Source: Phycisphaerales bacterium
GTDB lineage: Bacteria; Planctomycetota; Phycisphaerae; Phycisphaerales; UBA1924
NCBI GenBank assembly: GCA_029213305.1
Contig: JARGPA010000011.1
Coordinates: 1-64,000, forward strand
Direction: 5' to 3'
DNA length: 64,000 nucleotides
Shown here one piece after another: positions 52,352 to 61,960 of this stretch. How positions within the stretch are numbered: the stretch's first letter is position 1; every line of letters starts with the position of its first letter. The notes under the pieces are model-generated. The model did not search any database. It had not been told where the DNA came from and saw nothing but the letters and a program-made list of their open reading frames with translations. Position numbers and translations under genes: made by a program.

Positions 52352-53737
52352 ATGAAAAACCTCAAGCAACTACAACGAATCAGACTCTCTGGAGGCTTCA
52401 TGTTCACCAATATCACCACCTTAGTTGCTGCTTGTTCAATGATTTCCTGTGCATCGCTCGCAGTTGGAAGCGATGGGAAACGACCGACCAGTGGAAATGA
52501 CTCGCCTCTCACGAGAGGGAATGGTGCAGGCTCAGGTTCAAACTCCGGAAGCGATAGAGGTAACGATGGAGATCGCGATCACGGTCTAAACGGCGAACGC
52601 TGGCAAGATCGAATCCCTCGTCAGCCGATGTGGTTCATCAGTGCGGGGACCGCAAATCGATCAAGCAATGTGCATCCTGAGGATAACTCCAGAGGACTCG
52701 CAGTTTGGTGGCGCGGCGAAAACGCAGTAGATGAGCTCGTTCGTCGAATGCACAATGGGTATGACAACGGAGCTCGTTGGTTCTTTATCAATCGACCAAT
52801 GGGGACACCGGGAAATACAGAAGTCCCAGGCGCAAGTTGGTTAACGATGGATTCAAACAAGCGTGATGATCTACCAATGAAACTCTCGAAAGAGTTACTT
52901 GATGAGTTTGATGAACCAGTTCATGTCGTTTGGTTTATCGGATCTGAAATGTCGGATCCTCGCGAGTACCCAGGGCGTACACCAAATCGCGCCTCGGATT
53001 TCTACGAACTTGGTAAAAACGATACATGGGAACAACTTGTCGGTTCAAGAGTCACACTCGGAGGGTGGATCTCAACAGGAGCAAGCGGTATTGCATTCGA
53101 CGCATCTTCCCCGCTCGATGAACGCCAGCACTTCATTGATCTCTTTGAACAACTCAATGGAGCGCCATTTAATCTCGGTATCTACGGCGAAGCTTACCCT
53201 CTGATGTACAGTAACAATCGTTCAACACGAGACGGGCATGGAACCCCGATTCTTGATGTGGATGCAATCGAATCAATGCCTTGGATTGGTACTACGAACT
53301 ACATCGACGGACGCTGGCCAAATGGAGGCCAATCCGATTCATTCCCGCTCGATGAAGATCTAACACGAATGTTTGTTTGGTTCGAGAGATCAAATCTCGG
53401 ATATGGAAACGAAAATCAACGAATCGATCTGGTCAACGCATATATGGATCGTGGTTTGATTCCGATTACCCGTGATCCAGTGATGTTCCGTGAAGCGATC
53501 AACCGCATGAATCCTTCGTATTCAAGAGCCGGCAATGATTCGAACAGTTCAAACTCATCAAGGCCGCAAGCACGATCAAGCAGCCGTCGATCGAATGCGA
53601 GTAGTCCGAGCAGCCGTACAGGTTCTCGAACCGCGGGACAAAGCACCGTTCGCAACAAAGGGACTTCAAAGATCGTTCCAAGTCAGACATTGCCACAACG
53701 GTACCAGCACATTCCGGCTGCGACAGACACAGAGTGA
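52352..53737 (+). CDS. secreted protein of unknown function
   Basis: 461 residues from the ATG at 52352; the ATG at 52400 has a good GGAGG five bases upstream and is a real alternative (445 residues). A hydrophobic segment ending near LAVG is a likely signal peptide. Then come a Gly/Ser/Asn-rich stretch and a domain (about 85-370) with FFINRPMGTPGNTEVPG, VHVVWFIGSEMSD and GIAFDASSPLDERQ that may be a TIM-barrel. The C-terminus is Ser/Arg-rich. It converges on dut. Confidence 0.65.
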   Translation: MKNLKQLQRIRLSGGFMFTNITTLVAACSMISCASLAVGSDGKRPTSGNDSPLTRGNGAGSGSNSGSDRGNDGDRDHGLNGERWQDRIPRQPMWFISAGTANRSSNVHPEDNSRGLAVWWRGENAVDELVRRMHNGYDNGARWFFINRPMGTPGNTEVPGASWLTMDSNKRDDLPMKLSKELLDEFDEPVHVVWFIGSEMSDPREYPGRTPNRASDFYELGKNDTWEQLVGSRVTLGGWISTGASGIAFDASSPLDERQHFIDLFEQLNGAPFNLGIYGEAYPLMYSNNRSTRDGHGTPILDVDAIESMPWIGTTNYIDGRWPNGGQSDSFPLDEDLTRMFVWFERSNLGYGNENQRIDLVNAYMDRGLIPITRDPVMFREAINRMNPSYSRAGNDSNSSNSSRPQARSSSRRSNASSPSSRTGSRTAGQSTVRNKGTSKIVPSQTLPQRYQHIPAATDTE

Positions 53738-53753
53738 TTACATTGTTGAACTC

Positions 53754-54296
53754 TTAAAGCCCGGTTGATCCGAAACCTGAGCTGCCCCGATCCGTGTCGT
53801 CGAGTTCTTCGACTTCATGGATTGTTGCATGCGCAACTGGAGCGATGATCATCTGAGCGATGCGATCACCGTGACGGATCGTGTACGATTCCGATCCTAG
53901 ATTGATTAGCGCAATGAACATCTCTCCACGATAGTCTGCGTCGATCGTCCCTGGAGCATTGGGCAAACTAATCCCATGTTTAGTTGAGAGACCTGAACGA
54001 GGACGGACTTGTCCTTCGTGTCCAAATGGAATCGCACACGCATATCCAAGTGGAATTTTGACAATCTCACCAGGTTGGATCTTCACCGCTGCAGGCATGT
54101 CATGCCGAGGCAAACACGCCGCGAGATCTAGCCCTGCAGCATGAGCAGACTTATACGCAGGAAGAGTCGCTCGATCATCGAGTCTCTTCACACGAACCGC
54201 AGTAGCAGTCACTCGTCCTACACCTGGAACTTTGATTTCTGAGATCAGATCAGTAGTACTTGGAATCTTGGAAGCGTGTGTAGGAGATATTGTCAT
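53754..54296 (-). CDS. dut: deoxyuridine 5'-triphosphate nucleotidohydrolase
   Basis: 180 residues, about 30 longer at the N-terminus than typical trimeric dUTPases. The five motifs are present: AAGLDLAACLPR (1), RPRSGLSTKHG (2), GTIDADYRGEMFIAL (3, catalytic Asp/Tyr), HGDRIAQMIIAPV (4) and RGSSGFGSTG (5, the C-terminal P-loop-like motif). It hydrolyses dUTP to dUMP, keeping uracil out of DNA. Confidence 0.95.
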   Translation of the reverse strand: MTISPTHASKIPSTTDLISEIKVPGVGRVTATAVRVKRLDDRATLPAYKSAHAAGLDLAACLPRHDMPAAVKIQPGEIVKIPLGYACAIPFGHEGQVRPRSGLSTKHGISLPNAPGTIDADYRGEMFIALINLGSESYTIRHGDRIAQMIIAPVAHATIHEVEELDDTDRGSSGFGSTGL

Positions 54297-54384
54297 GTGA
54301 TGATACTAATGCGTGCAACAACTCTTGTCACGCTTGAATAGGCGATGATCAGAAAAAGAATCTTGTTGTGAATAGAAACTTGGT

Positions 54385-54684
54385 TTATCCGAACGCGATA
54401 TTTGGTTCGATAGATCCGATAATTTCAATATCCTCATCAGTGAGGTTTCTGCGCAGATCATCAAGGATTCGGTTAAACGAATCAATAAGTCGGCGAGTAG
54501 ACGCGATCGCGTTGTCCATTGAGCTTTTGCCTGTGACTTGTTTGACAAGATCGGGTTGATGGATCTCTGCGAGGTTTCGTTCAGAGATCGATTTGGCATC
54601 GAGGAGTGATCGGAGCAGTGTCATTGCTTCATCTCTTCTCTGAGTTGTTTCTTGAATCATGCGCTGTTTCGCAGTATCAAGCAT
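54385..54684 (-). CDS. small coiled-coil-like protein of unknown function
   Basis: 99 residues, predicted almost fully helical (TQRRDEAMTLLRSLLDAKS; ASTRRLIDSFNRILDDLRRN). The ribosome-binding site TAGGAGGCC before the ATG at 54684 is strong, so the gene is accepted. No family is recognised. It lies 88 bases upstream of dut in the same direction and may share its transcript. Confidence 0.75.
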   Translation of the reverse strand: MLDTAKQRMIQETTQRRDEAMTLLRSLLDAKSISERNLAEIHQPDLVKQVTGKSSMDNAIASTRRLIDSFNRILDDLRRNLTDEDIEIIGSIEPNIAFG

Positions 54685-54859
54685 TGAGGCCTCCTATGCC
54701 TTTGAAATAATCAGATCCGTATCTGTATATTGTCGCATTGTTTATGCGTTGAGTCAAATCGTGTCCCTCGTTGACTTTCTGTCATTACGGCTGGCGTTGA
54801 TCCTAGATGCACCAACTGCGGGAAAAGCTCGATGATCACGAGAAAATAGATCCGATGGG

Positions 54860-55807
54860 TTAATCGTCTCCATCATCAGACGATGGTGATGTTCGTTGTT
54901 TGTTCGAGTTTTTCGAGAGGAACCCGAGCTGAACCATCAATCCAATGATCGTGAGAATGACCCATGCAACTGCCCAGATGACTGCGCTTTGATCCAGGAA
55001 ATCTGGGCGCTGTCCAGTCCGAGCAGTAAGCAATGCAGAAGTAGATGCAATACACACTGCGGATCCGAACAAACTGGTGACTAATGCCGTGGTTCTTTTA
55101 GGCATCACAACTCCGATTAGGAGTCCAAATGCGAGCCCTGCGAATCCTGCACTCAGTGCGATCAACTTGTCGCGTGTTGGGCGCCGATCGAGATCTGCTT
55201 TGATTGTGTTGTACATCTGCTCAACAAACTCTTTTGAACGGGTTGCAGCATCCTTGAGTTGTTGCTTTGTGTCATCGTCGAGGACTTTATTATCTTGGTC
55301 TAAAAGATTCACAGATCTCTCTGCGGCTTGACGCGTGATTTCATCATTGAGTGACGTTGCGATTCCTGCAACAGATTCCCCAGATTCGACGAGTGCTGCT
55401 TGTGTTTCACTTGGGATCTCATCGGAGACAGTTGGATTGAAATGAAGGAATATCATCGCGCCCAACACCCCGGCGGCTGCAAACGCAAGAGATGAAGTCA
55501 TCGCAATGACAAGTCGGAACATCGCAAGCGAAACGAGTGATCCGAGGATACCCCCTGTGATGAGTCCAGTGACTCCAGGAGTGATTGTGATCCCCCCAGG
55601 ATGGAATGATGGAAGTCCTGTGAGTGGGAGGATTGTCGTTCCCACAAATGCACCAATCGCGAGTCCAAAGAGGAAGAACACTGGTTTGATTACACGCGCT
55701 CCGACGAGCCAAAGCATGAGCCCAGCCATCAGCGCCATTCCAAGTGGAACCGAACCGCCTTCAGGGAGTGATTGAGCAAAGAGAATGGTTGATTGAGTTG
55801 GTTCCAT
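54860..55807 (-). CDS. polytopic membrane protein of unknown function
   Basis: 315 residues. Several membrane helices surround a central soluble helical region of about 80 residues (about 150-215: NEEITRQAAERSVNLL-like, rich in charged residues). Glycine-rich helices such as VTGLITGGILGSLVSLAM and TSSLAFAAAGVLGAMIF resemble DUF4203-type proteins. A charged C-terminal tail ends the protein. It is divergent from pheA with a promoter region of about 186 bases between. Confidence 0.75.
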   Translation of the reverse strand: MEPTQSTILFAQSLPEGGSVPLGMALMAGLMLWLVGARVIKPVFFLFGLAIGAFVGTTILPLTGLPSFHPGGITITPGVTGLITGGILGSLVSLAMFRLVIAMTSSLAFAAAGVLGAMIFLHFNPTVSDEIPSETQAALVESGESVAGIATSLNDEITRQAAERSVNLLDQDNKVLDDDTKQQLKDAATRSKEFVEQMYNTIKADLDRRPTRDKLIALSAGFAGLAFGLLIGVVMPKRTTALVTSLFGSAVCIASTSALLTARTGQRPDFLDQSAVIWAVAWVILTIIGLMVQLGFLSKNSNKQRTSPSSDDGDD

Positions 55808-55993
55808 ATGCGGATCTTATTGGGATGTATTCACATTGGCTTTCGCGAATACTGTATGAAGGTAAGCTGAATCGGTTGTGTTTGCGCTTTGTTTGAGCGA
55901 ATTTGCGTTTTTCCTTGCTCCTATCGGACAATCCTTGTCCAACTCACCATCCGGGTTGAGCCTTGAGCACACAATTGGCGATATCCTGAGCGT

Positions 55994-57184
55994 ATGTCAG
56001 GTAAATCATCAAAGAACACAAATGCAGCAGAAACCCAAGATTCAGGGGATGCGCGATCAGAATCGGTCCAAGCTTCACAGGATCTCGGAGAGTTCCGTGT
56101 GCAGATTGATCAGATTGATCAAAGGCTTGTCGATCTTCTCAACGAACGAGCAAAGCTCGTCGTTGAAGTTGGAACGCTCAAACGAGGATCAGATACACCT
56201 ATCTACGCGCCACATCGAGAAGCGCAGGTCCTTGAAAAAGCGATCGATCGTAACGAGGGCCCATTACCCGATCGAACGATCGAAGGAATCTATCGCGAGT
56301 TGATGTCTGGATCGTTTGCGCTTGAGCATCCTTTACGGATTGGGTACCTTGGACCTCCAGGTTCTTACTCACATCAAGCATCTGTCAAACAGTTTGGATC
56401 TTCTGTCGATTATGAAAACCTTCAACTCATCGGCGGAGTTTTTACCGAAGTTCGAAGAGGACATGTCAACTACGGACTCGTCCCAATTGAAAACTCAATC
56501 GGTGGCGGAATCACTGAAACCCTAGATGCGCTCGCGTCTAATGCTGGACATGTTTGGGTATATGCAGAAGCACAAATTGCGATTAAGCACATGCTTCTTA
56601 CAAACTGCAAGCCGCACGATGTCCGTCGGATTCATTCAAAACCAGAAGTCTTTGCTCAATGTCGAAACTGGTTGACAACACAGTATCCAAATGCGGCGTT
56701 GTTGCCTGATGCGTCAACGAGCCAAGCGGTAAAAACCGCAATCAAAGAGAATCAACTCGCAGTTGAGATTGGCGCGGAGCCCGGTTCTGCGGCGATCGCA
56801 TCCGAGCTCGCGGGAGAGCTGTATGGGTTACCTGCGCTGTTTACCAATATTGCAGACAACCCGGACAATATCACCCGGTTCTACATCATCTCGAAAGAGA
56901 AAGCGCTCGCAACAGGGGACGACAAAACCTCAATTATGTTCGCGACTGAAGATAAGCCCGGCGCTTTGGTTGAAGTACTCCAAGCATTCCACAGCGAAGG
57001 AGTAAACCTAAGTCACATCGATAAACGCCCATCAGGACGAGAGAACTGGAGTTACGCGTTTTATATTGATGCATTGGGCCACAGTGCAGACGAATCAATG
57101 AGACGAGCAATTGCAAATGCTCAAGAGCATTGCAAAGAGCTCCATGTGCTTGGGTCGTATCCGAGATCAAAACGAATACTCTGA
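55994..57184 (+). CDS. pheA: bifunctional chorismate mutase / prephenate dehydratase
   Basis: 396 residues. Chorismate mutase (AroQ type) occupies about 30-115 (IDQIDQRLVDLLNERAKLV). The dehydratase starts at RIGYLGPPGSYSH and includes IGGGITETLD and the catalytic TRF in DNITRFYIIS. A C-terminal ACT domain (KPGALVEVLQAFHSEGVNL) would sense phenylalanine. The usual E-S-R-P of the ACT domain is D-K-R-P here. The enzyme converts chorismate to phenylpyruvate. Confidence 0.96.
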   Translation: MSGKSSKNTNAAETQDSGDARSESVQASQDLGEFRVQIDQIDQRLVDLLNERAKLVVEVGTLKRGSDTPIYAPHREAQVLEKAIDRNEGPLPDRTIEGIYRELMSGSFALEHPLRIGYLGPPGSYSHQASVKQFGSSVDYENLQLIGGVFTEVRRGHVNYGLVPIENSIGGGITETLDALASNAGHVWVYAEAQIAIKHMLLTNCKPHDVRRIHSKPEVFAQCRNWLTTQYPNAALLPDASTSQAVKTAIKENQLAVEIGAEPGSAAIASELAGELYGLPALFTNIADNPDNITRFYIISKEKALATGDDKTSIMFATEDKPGALVEVLQAFHSEGVNLSHIDKRPSGRENWSYAFYIDALGHSADESMRRAIANAQEHCKELHVLGSYPRSKRIL

Positions 57185-57208
57185 TTGAGTTCGTGCGTAT
57201 GATCTTAG

Positions 57209-58255
57209 GTGGATAACAAACCAACCATCTCAGTTTCATTGGGCGACCCCGGCGGCGTAGGCCCTGAGGTTATCCTGCAAGCACTAAGTGATAAATCTCG
57301 TCGCATAAGTGCACGATATCTCATCCACGGTTCTTCACACGCAATGCATCTTGCTGCAGAAGCATTGGGGATAGATCCATTTTGGTGGCGTGTGGATGCT
57401 CGATCCCCGATCGCATCGACGGCCGATGCGCATGATGTTGTTCTACTCGATTCAGATCCTGAACTCATCGACGAAGGTTTAAACATCCGGTTTCCCAAGA
57501 TGCCCAACAAACTGAGTGGGCGATTGAGTTTCGAATGGGTTGAACGAGCAATTGCAGACACGAAGAGAGATCAACGCGATCCACTTAGATCTGATGCAAT
57601 TGTGACAGGTCCAATCAACAAACAAGCGTGGGCAATGGCTGGAAAAAAACGATATCCAGGACATACTGAACTGCTCGCTCAAAGATTGAACGCGAAGTAC
57701 CACGCGATGATGTTTGTGGGAGACAAACTCCGCGTTGTTCTCGCGACGGTGCATATCCCAATCAATGAGATCAAAGACAAACTCACAATCGGAGCAGTGC
57801 ATACCGCGATCGATCAAGGGCATCAAGCGTGTGTTCAACTCGGGTTTGCTCGTCCCAGAATCGCAGTTTGTGGCCTCAACCCACACGCAGGTGAAGACGG
57901 GTTAATGGGGGATGAAGAGTCTCGGATCATCTCTCCTGCGATCGATCACGCCGTAAACTCAGGGATCCTTGCTTCTGGACCATACCCTGGAGATACGATT
58001 TTTAACGCTGCTATTGCGGGCAAGTTTGATCTTGTCGTCGCGATGTATCACGATCAGGGTTTAATCCCAGTTAAGTTGCTTGAACGTGATCTCGCAGTGA
58101 ATGTCACACTTGGATTACCAACTGTCCGGACGAGCCCGGATCATGGAACAGCCTTCGATATTGCAGGAAAAGGAATCGCAGATCCTGGGTCGATGAGTCA
58201 TGCGATTGACCTTGCGATCAAGATGTGTACCGAATCCCCAGAGGTTGTTGAATAA
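57209..58255 (+). CDS. pdxA: 4-hydroxythreonine-4-phosphate dehydrogenase
   Basis: 348 residues starting with GTG at 57209; no in-frame ATG gives a complete N-terminus. Family hallmarks are SLGDPGGVGPEVIL near the start, TGPINKQAWAMAGKKRYPGHTE, the metal-ligand histidines in YPGHTEL, LNPHAGEDGLMGDEE and MYHDQGLIPVK, and RTSPDHGTAFDIAG. It oxidises 4-phosphohydroxy-L-threonine on the DXP-dependent vitamin B6 route. It lies 24 bases after pheA. Confidence 0.96.
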   Translation: MDNKPTISVSLGDPGGVGPEVILQALSDKSRRISARYLIHGSSHAMHLAAEALGIDPFWWRVDARSPIASTADAHDVVLLDSDPELIDEGLNIRFPKMPNKLSGRLSFEWVERAIADTKRDQRDPLRSDAIVTGPINKQAWAMAGKKRYPGHTELLAQRLNAKYHAMMFVGDKLRVVLATVHIPINEIKDKLTIGAVHTAIDQGHQACVQLGFARPRIAVCGLNPHAGEDGLMGDEESRIISPAIDHAVNSGILASGPYPGDTIFNAAIAGKFDLVVAMYHDQGLIPVKLLERDLAVNVTLGLPTVRTSPDHGTAFDIAGKGIADPGSMSHAIDLAIKMCTESPEVVE

Positions 58256-58262
58256 AGATCAT

Positions 58263-58288
58263 TCAATCAATTCTGACGAGTTGATTGA
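58263..58288. repeat. perfect 8-bp inverted repeat between pdxA and the MATE gene
   Basis: TCAATCAA (58263-58270) and TTGATTGA (58281-58288) are separated by 10 bases. No T run follows, so it is not a classical terminator. It might be an operator or a weak 3' structure. Confidence 0.4.
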
Positions 58289-58478
58289 CAGACGCTTGAA
58301 ACTGTGCAACACTCTGAGCACTATGAAGAATCAACACTGACATATTGAGCGTTCATTTATATTCTGTTTTCGCAACAGAATTGAATCGTGGCCGCAGCCT
58401 TCCTGCCCACGCGTTGGTATCAGACTCATTCTGATGCCTGATCAATCGACTGATCTTCAAAAGCACAGGTAAAACGAA

Positions 58479-60152
58479 ATGACTGATACGCACGACACCC
58501 ATCAGGGTGGGGTTGAGCGCCGCGATGATCGCGTAGATCAAAGTTCGCAGGCATCATCCAGACAATCCGAATACTCTTCAGCGCCATTAAATGCGTCTGA
58601 TTCAGGTGCGCTCAAAGAAATGCTCACGATCGCGATCCCTTCAGTCGCGACGATGACTTCATATACCATTATGGCATTCGTCGACAAGCTCATGGTCAAA
58701 GACATCGGGGAAGACCCTGTCTATATCTCTGCGCAATCAAACGGGTCAATGCTCGTATGGATGCTCATGGCGTATGTACTTGGAATGAACGGCGTGATCA
58801 ACTCGTTTGTTTCTCAGAACTATGGGGCAAACAAACCCGAACGAGGCGCTGCATACACATGGAACGGTTTGTGGATCGGAGCGTTCTTCTACATCACCAT
58901 CATGATCCCGATGATATTCGTGATACCGAGTATCTATACGAGAATACATGACGGTAACCAACAGTTGATCGATTTGGAATCTCAGTATGCTGCGATCATG
59001 CTTTTGGGTGGATTCTTTGTAATCTCAGCGCGATCAATCCATCATTATTTTTACGGGTTGCATCGTCCAAATGTCGTTCTAGTCTCGGCGCTTGTTGGGA
59101 ATGTTACAAACATCATTCTCAACATATTGTTCATCTTCGGTGATGCAGGAATGCCGATCGCAGACAACTGGTTCGGACAAGCAGTTGTGTCTCCAGTATC
59201 GAGTTCTATCGCATGGATCGCGTCATTGCTTGGTATCTCTGCGATGGGTATCAAAGGCGCCGCGATCGCGACTGCAATCGGTGGTGCCATGGAGTTCTTT
59301 ATTCCATTCGGATTGTTTGTAAGCGCGAAGTACGCAAGGTTATTTGGTACACGCGAAGCATGGAGAGTCTCACTCAAGTGTCTCAAGGACTTGTTTCGTG
59401 TCGGATTTGCTCCTGGGATGATGTTTGCAAATGAAATGATCTGTTGGACAATCCTCATGATGTGGCTCGTCCCAATGGGAGGAGAAGCAGTCGGGGATGA
59501 TCCTGTCCTTCACAACACGGTTGGATGGATCGCGCTCCAATACATGCATCTCAGTTTCATGCCTGCTGTTGGGATCTCGATCGCGACTCAAGCAATGGTT
59601 GGGAAAGCAATGGGCCGAGGTCGTCCAGATATTGCTGTTTCTCGTACCATGCTCGCGCTCAAAATCACAGTTGGGTACATGGGGTTGTGCGCGCTGTGCT
59701 TTGTATTGTTTCGAGAGCAGTTAGTAGATGTATTTATCAATGAGGGGACATCTGATGCAGAACGAACAAGACTCCTTGAGATTGGTGTCATTATTATGAT
59801 CGCCGCAGCGGTGTTTCAGATATTTGATGCATTTGCAATCACTATGACTGGTGCGCTCCGAGGCGCGGGCGACACCGTCTGGCCAGGTGTGCTCACGATC
59901 ATTTTATCATGGGTGTGCATCCCTGGGGTTGGGCTCGCGTTGATTAAGCTGGCGCCAGATCTGGGGTCGATTGGGCCTTGGATTGGCGCATCTCTTTACA
60001 TCATCTTGCTTGGGATCTTGCTCGGATACCGATTTAAAGGCGGTAAATGGAAATCCATCTCGCTTGTTGATCGGGACGAGAATGTACCCAAATCCATCGA
60101 TCTGGACCCATTCGACGATGTGATGCCTGATCCGACCATAGGAGCGGTGTAA
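58479..60152 (+). CDS. MATE-family multidrug/metabolite exporter
   Basis: 557 residues with twelve predicted membrane helices and a 45-residue hydrophilic N-terminal tail. Two repeated halves start at LKEMLTIAIPSVATMTSYTI and LFRVGFAPGMMFANEMICW. VLGMNGVINSFVSQNYGANK is the MATE motif (Q-x-x-G-A-x), and GALRGAGDTVWPGVL is the second-half equivalent. It is a sodium- or proton-coupled exporter; substrates are unknown. Confidence 0.94.
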   Translation: MTDTHDTHQGGVERRDDRVDQSSQASSRQSEYSSAPLNASDSGALKEMLTIAIPSVATMTSYTIMAFVDKLMVKDIGEDPVYISAQSNGSMLVWMLMAYVLGMNGVINSFVSQNYGANKPERGAAYTWNGLWIGAFFYITIMIPMIFVIPSIYTRIHDGNQQLIDLESQYAAIMLLGGFFVISARSIHHYFYGLHRPNVVLVSALVGNVTNIILNILFIFGDAGMPIADNWFGQAVVSPVSSSIAWIASLLGISAMGIKGAAIATAIGGAMEFFIPFGLFVSAKYARLFGTREAWRVSLKCLKDLFRVGFAPGMMFANEMICWTILMMWLVPMGGEAVGDDPVLHNTVGWIALQYMHLSFMPAVGISIATQAMVGKAMGRGRPDIAVSRTMLALKITVGYMGLCALCFVLFREQLVDVFINEGTSDAERTRLLEIGVIIMIAAAVFQIFDAFAITMTGALRGAGDTVWPGVLTIILSWVCIPGVGLALIKLAPDLGSIGPWIGASLYIILLGILLGYRFKGGKWKSISLVDRDENVPKSIDLDPFDDVMPDPTIGAV

Positions 60153-60297
60153 TTCGTCTGGGTAAACTCAGTGAATACCTGTAGTTGGGACGGTTTTGAG
60201 ATGATTGTCGACACTTCGAGGGTCTTGAGGATTCAAGGATCCATGCCTATGATCTTTTTCGCTCGGATGCGCCGAGTTGAGTACTGGAAATAGCACG

Positions 60298-60331
60298 GAT
60301 CAGGAAATTAGATCAGGAACACTGATCAGGA
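60298..60331 (+). repeat. three 8-bp repeats at 13-bp spacing before a start codon
   Basis: GATCAGGA starts at 60298, 60311 and 60324, a period of exactly 13. The third copy overlaps AGGAG, the ribosome-binding site 7-8 bases before the ATG at 60339. It could be an array of binding sites for a protein on DNA or on the mRNA leader, or decoy ribosome sites. Confidence 0.8.
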
Positions 60332-60338
60332 GATTTTT

Positions 60339-61283
60339 ATGACGACCGATCCCATGGATATGGTGGTTGGTGCCTCTGGCACCGCTTCAGTAGATGCATC
60401 AGCAACCAATGAGTTGATGAGCAAGGCCGCCGAGATTTTGGCGACCGGCGATCGCGACGCCGCGATCAGTGCGTACCGAAATGTGTTTGCTGCAAACCCA
60501 ACCAATCTCGATGCTGGATTCCAGCTCGCTTATCTGCTCGATCTGGGTGGTGAAGAAGAAGAAGCACTCTCGCTCTACGAACGAGTTTGTGAATCATCAC
60601 CTGCTCCGATTAACGCACTAATGAATCTCGCAGTTCTCTACGAAGATCAAGGTGACAATGTTCGTGCAGAGCGTTGCTTGCGCCAGATTCTCGATACAAA
60701 CCCGAATCATGCACGCGCACGTTTGTATATGAAAGATGTCATCGCTTCGAAGAGCATGGTCATCGAAGAAGAAAACGAGCGCGATGTGCTCAAGCGCCGC
60801 GCGTTGCTTGACACTCCGGTAACCGATTTCGAACTCACTGTTCGTGCTCGTACTTGTCTCAAGAAGATGAACATCCGCAGCCTCGGCGATCTGATCCGCA
60901 TCAATGAAGCGGAACTGATGAGCTACAAGAACTTCGGTGAATCCTCACTCGATGAGATCAAGCGAATGCTCGAAGCGAAGAACCTTCGTTTGGGTCAAGG
61001 CCGTGAAGATGCACATCGTGTTGCTCGTCGTCAGATCCTTGAAAAACTCAAGGGCACAGGCAAGGAAAGCTTGCTTAACAAACCTGTCTCAGAACTTCAA
61101 CTTTCTGTTCGTGCACGCAAAGCACTCCAGATGCTCAATATCCAATCAATCGGCGATCTATGTTCTCACACAGAAGCTGAGTTGATGGGAGTGAAGAACT
61201 TCGGTTCGACATCACTCGTTGAAATCCATGAGAAGTTGACCAACTGTGGACTCACTCTCCGGATTCTTGATGACGACGAATAG
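60339..61283 (+). CDS. TPR protein with two RNA polymerase alpha-C-terminal-like domains
   Basis: 314 residues. Three TPR-like repeats cover about 20-125 (AAISAYRNVFAANPTNLDAG; ALSLYERV; AERCLRQILDTNPNHARARL). Two copies of the alpha-CTD helix-hairpin fold follow: LTVRARTCLKKMNIRSLGD...NFGESSLDEIK (about 165-220) and LSVRARKALQMLNIQSIGD...NFGSTSLVEIHE (about 250-305). Similar proteins occur in Planctomycetota. It may bind RNA polymerase or DNA UP-like elements, linking a TPR partner to transcription; this is inference. Confidence 0.88.
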   Translation: MTTDPMDMVVGASGTASVDASATNELMSKAAEILATGDRDAAISAYRNVFAANPTNLDAGFQLAYLLDLGGEEEEALSLYERVCESSPAPINALMNLAVLYEDQGDNVRAERCLRQILDTNPNHARARLYMKDVIASKSMVIEEENERDVLKRRALLDTPVTDFELTVRARTCLKKMNIRSLGDLIRINEAELMSYKNFGESSLDEIKRMLEAKNLRLGQGREDAHRVARRQILEKLKGTGKESLLNKPVSELQLSVRARKALQMLNIQSIGDLCSHTEAELMGVKNFGSTSLVEIHEKLTNCGLTLRILDDDE

Positions 61284-61315
61284 TCGTATTGAGTTATGAA
61301 AATCAGATTTGAATC

Positions 61316-61339
61316 AAGCCCGGATTTATCCGGGTTTTT
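61316..61339 (+). terminator. Rho-independent terminator of the alpha-CTD/TPR gene
   Basis: CCCGGA/TCCGGG (61319-61324 with 61329-61334) with a TTTA loop is followed by TTTTTC. Confidence 0.88.
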
Positions 61340-61512
61340 CTTTGCACACCTTAATCGGATGGGATACCATGCGTTCTATGACAGAGCTTGTTTGAAACTT
61401 ATCGTTTTATTCTCGTACTACTTCGAGTGTTGATTACTCTTGACAATGAGTGATCCATTCGGATGGTTATGCCGTCGCTTAATTCTATTGACGGCACGAT
61501 AAGGACTTTCAG

Positions 61513-61890
61513 TTGAAACATTTTGATAAGAACTCCCGTCAAAAGGGCGGGTTCAATTGCATACATTGCAAAGGGCATATCCCATACCAGTCATTCGGCA
61601 CAAAGCAACGGAATCACTGTCCGATGTGTTTGTGGTCAAAGCATGTAGATGATCGCATTGGTGATCGTCGATGTTCATGTCAGCAAAAAATGGAACCAAT
61701 CTCCATCGCGGCGAAATCCGACGGCGAATGGTCGATCGTGCACAAATGTGTTGGATGTGGTCAAATGAGAACGAACAGGATTGCTGGTGATGACAATGAG
61801 ATGGTTCTCTTGTCATTAGCACTTAGGCCTATCTCAGCGCCCGCGTTCCCGTTAGATATGTTGCCTGGAAACTATGGGTATTCTCAATAA
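61513..61890 (+). CDS. RNHCP-domain zinc-binding protein
   Basis: 125 residues starting with TTG at 61513 (AAGGA at 61501-61505). The name-giving motif RNHCPMCLWSKHVD is at about residues 35-48. It has several more C-x-x-C pairs (CIHCKG, CSCQQ, CVGCGQ), so two zinc sites are likely. The domain is widespread but its function is unknown. A terminator follows. Confidence 0.9.
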   Translation: MKHFDKNSRQKGGFNCIHCKGHIPYQSFGTKQRNHCPMCLWSKHVDDRIGDRRCSCQQKMEPISIAAKSDGEWSIVHKCVGCGQMRTNRIAGDDNEMVLLSLALRPISAPAFPLDMLPGNYGYSQ

Positions 61891-61925
61891 CAAATTTTGA
61901 GATCAGGAACCTATGTAATCAAAGC

Positions 61926-61960
61926 AAGCGGATCTTGGTGAAAACCACGATTCGCTTTTT
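61926..61960 (+). terminator. Rho-independent terminator of the RNHCP gene
   Basis: AAGCGGATC pairs with GATTCGCTT (61926-61934 with 61949-61957), with an inner TGGT/ACCA, then a T-rich tail. The tail reaches the stop of the opposing [2Fe-2S] protein gene. Confidence 0.8.
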
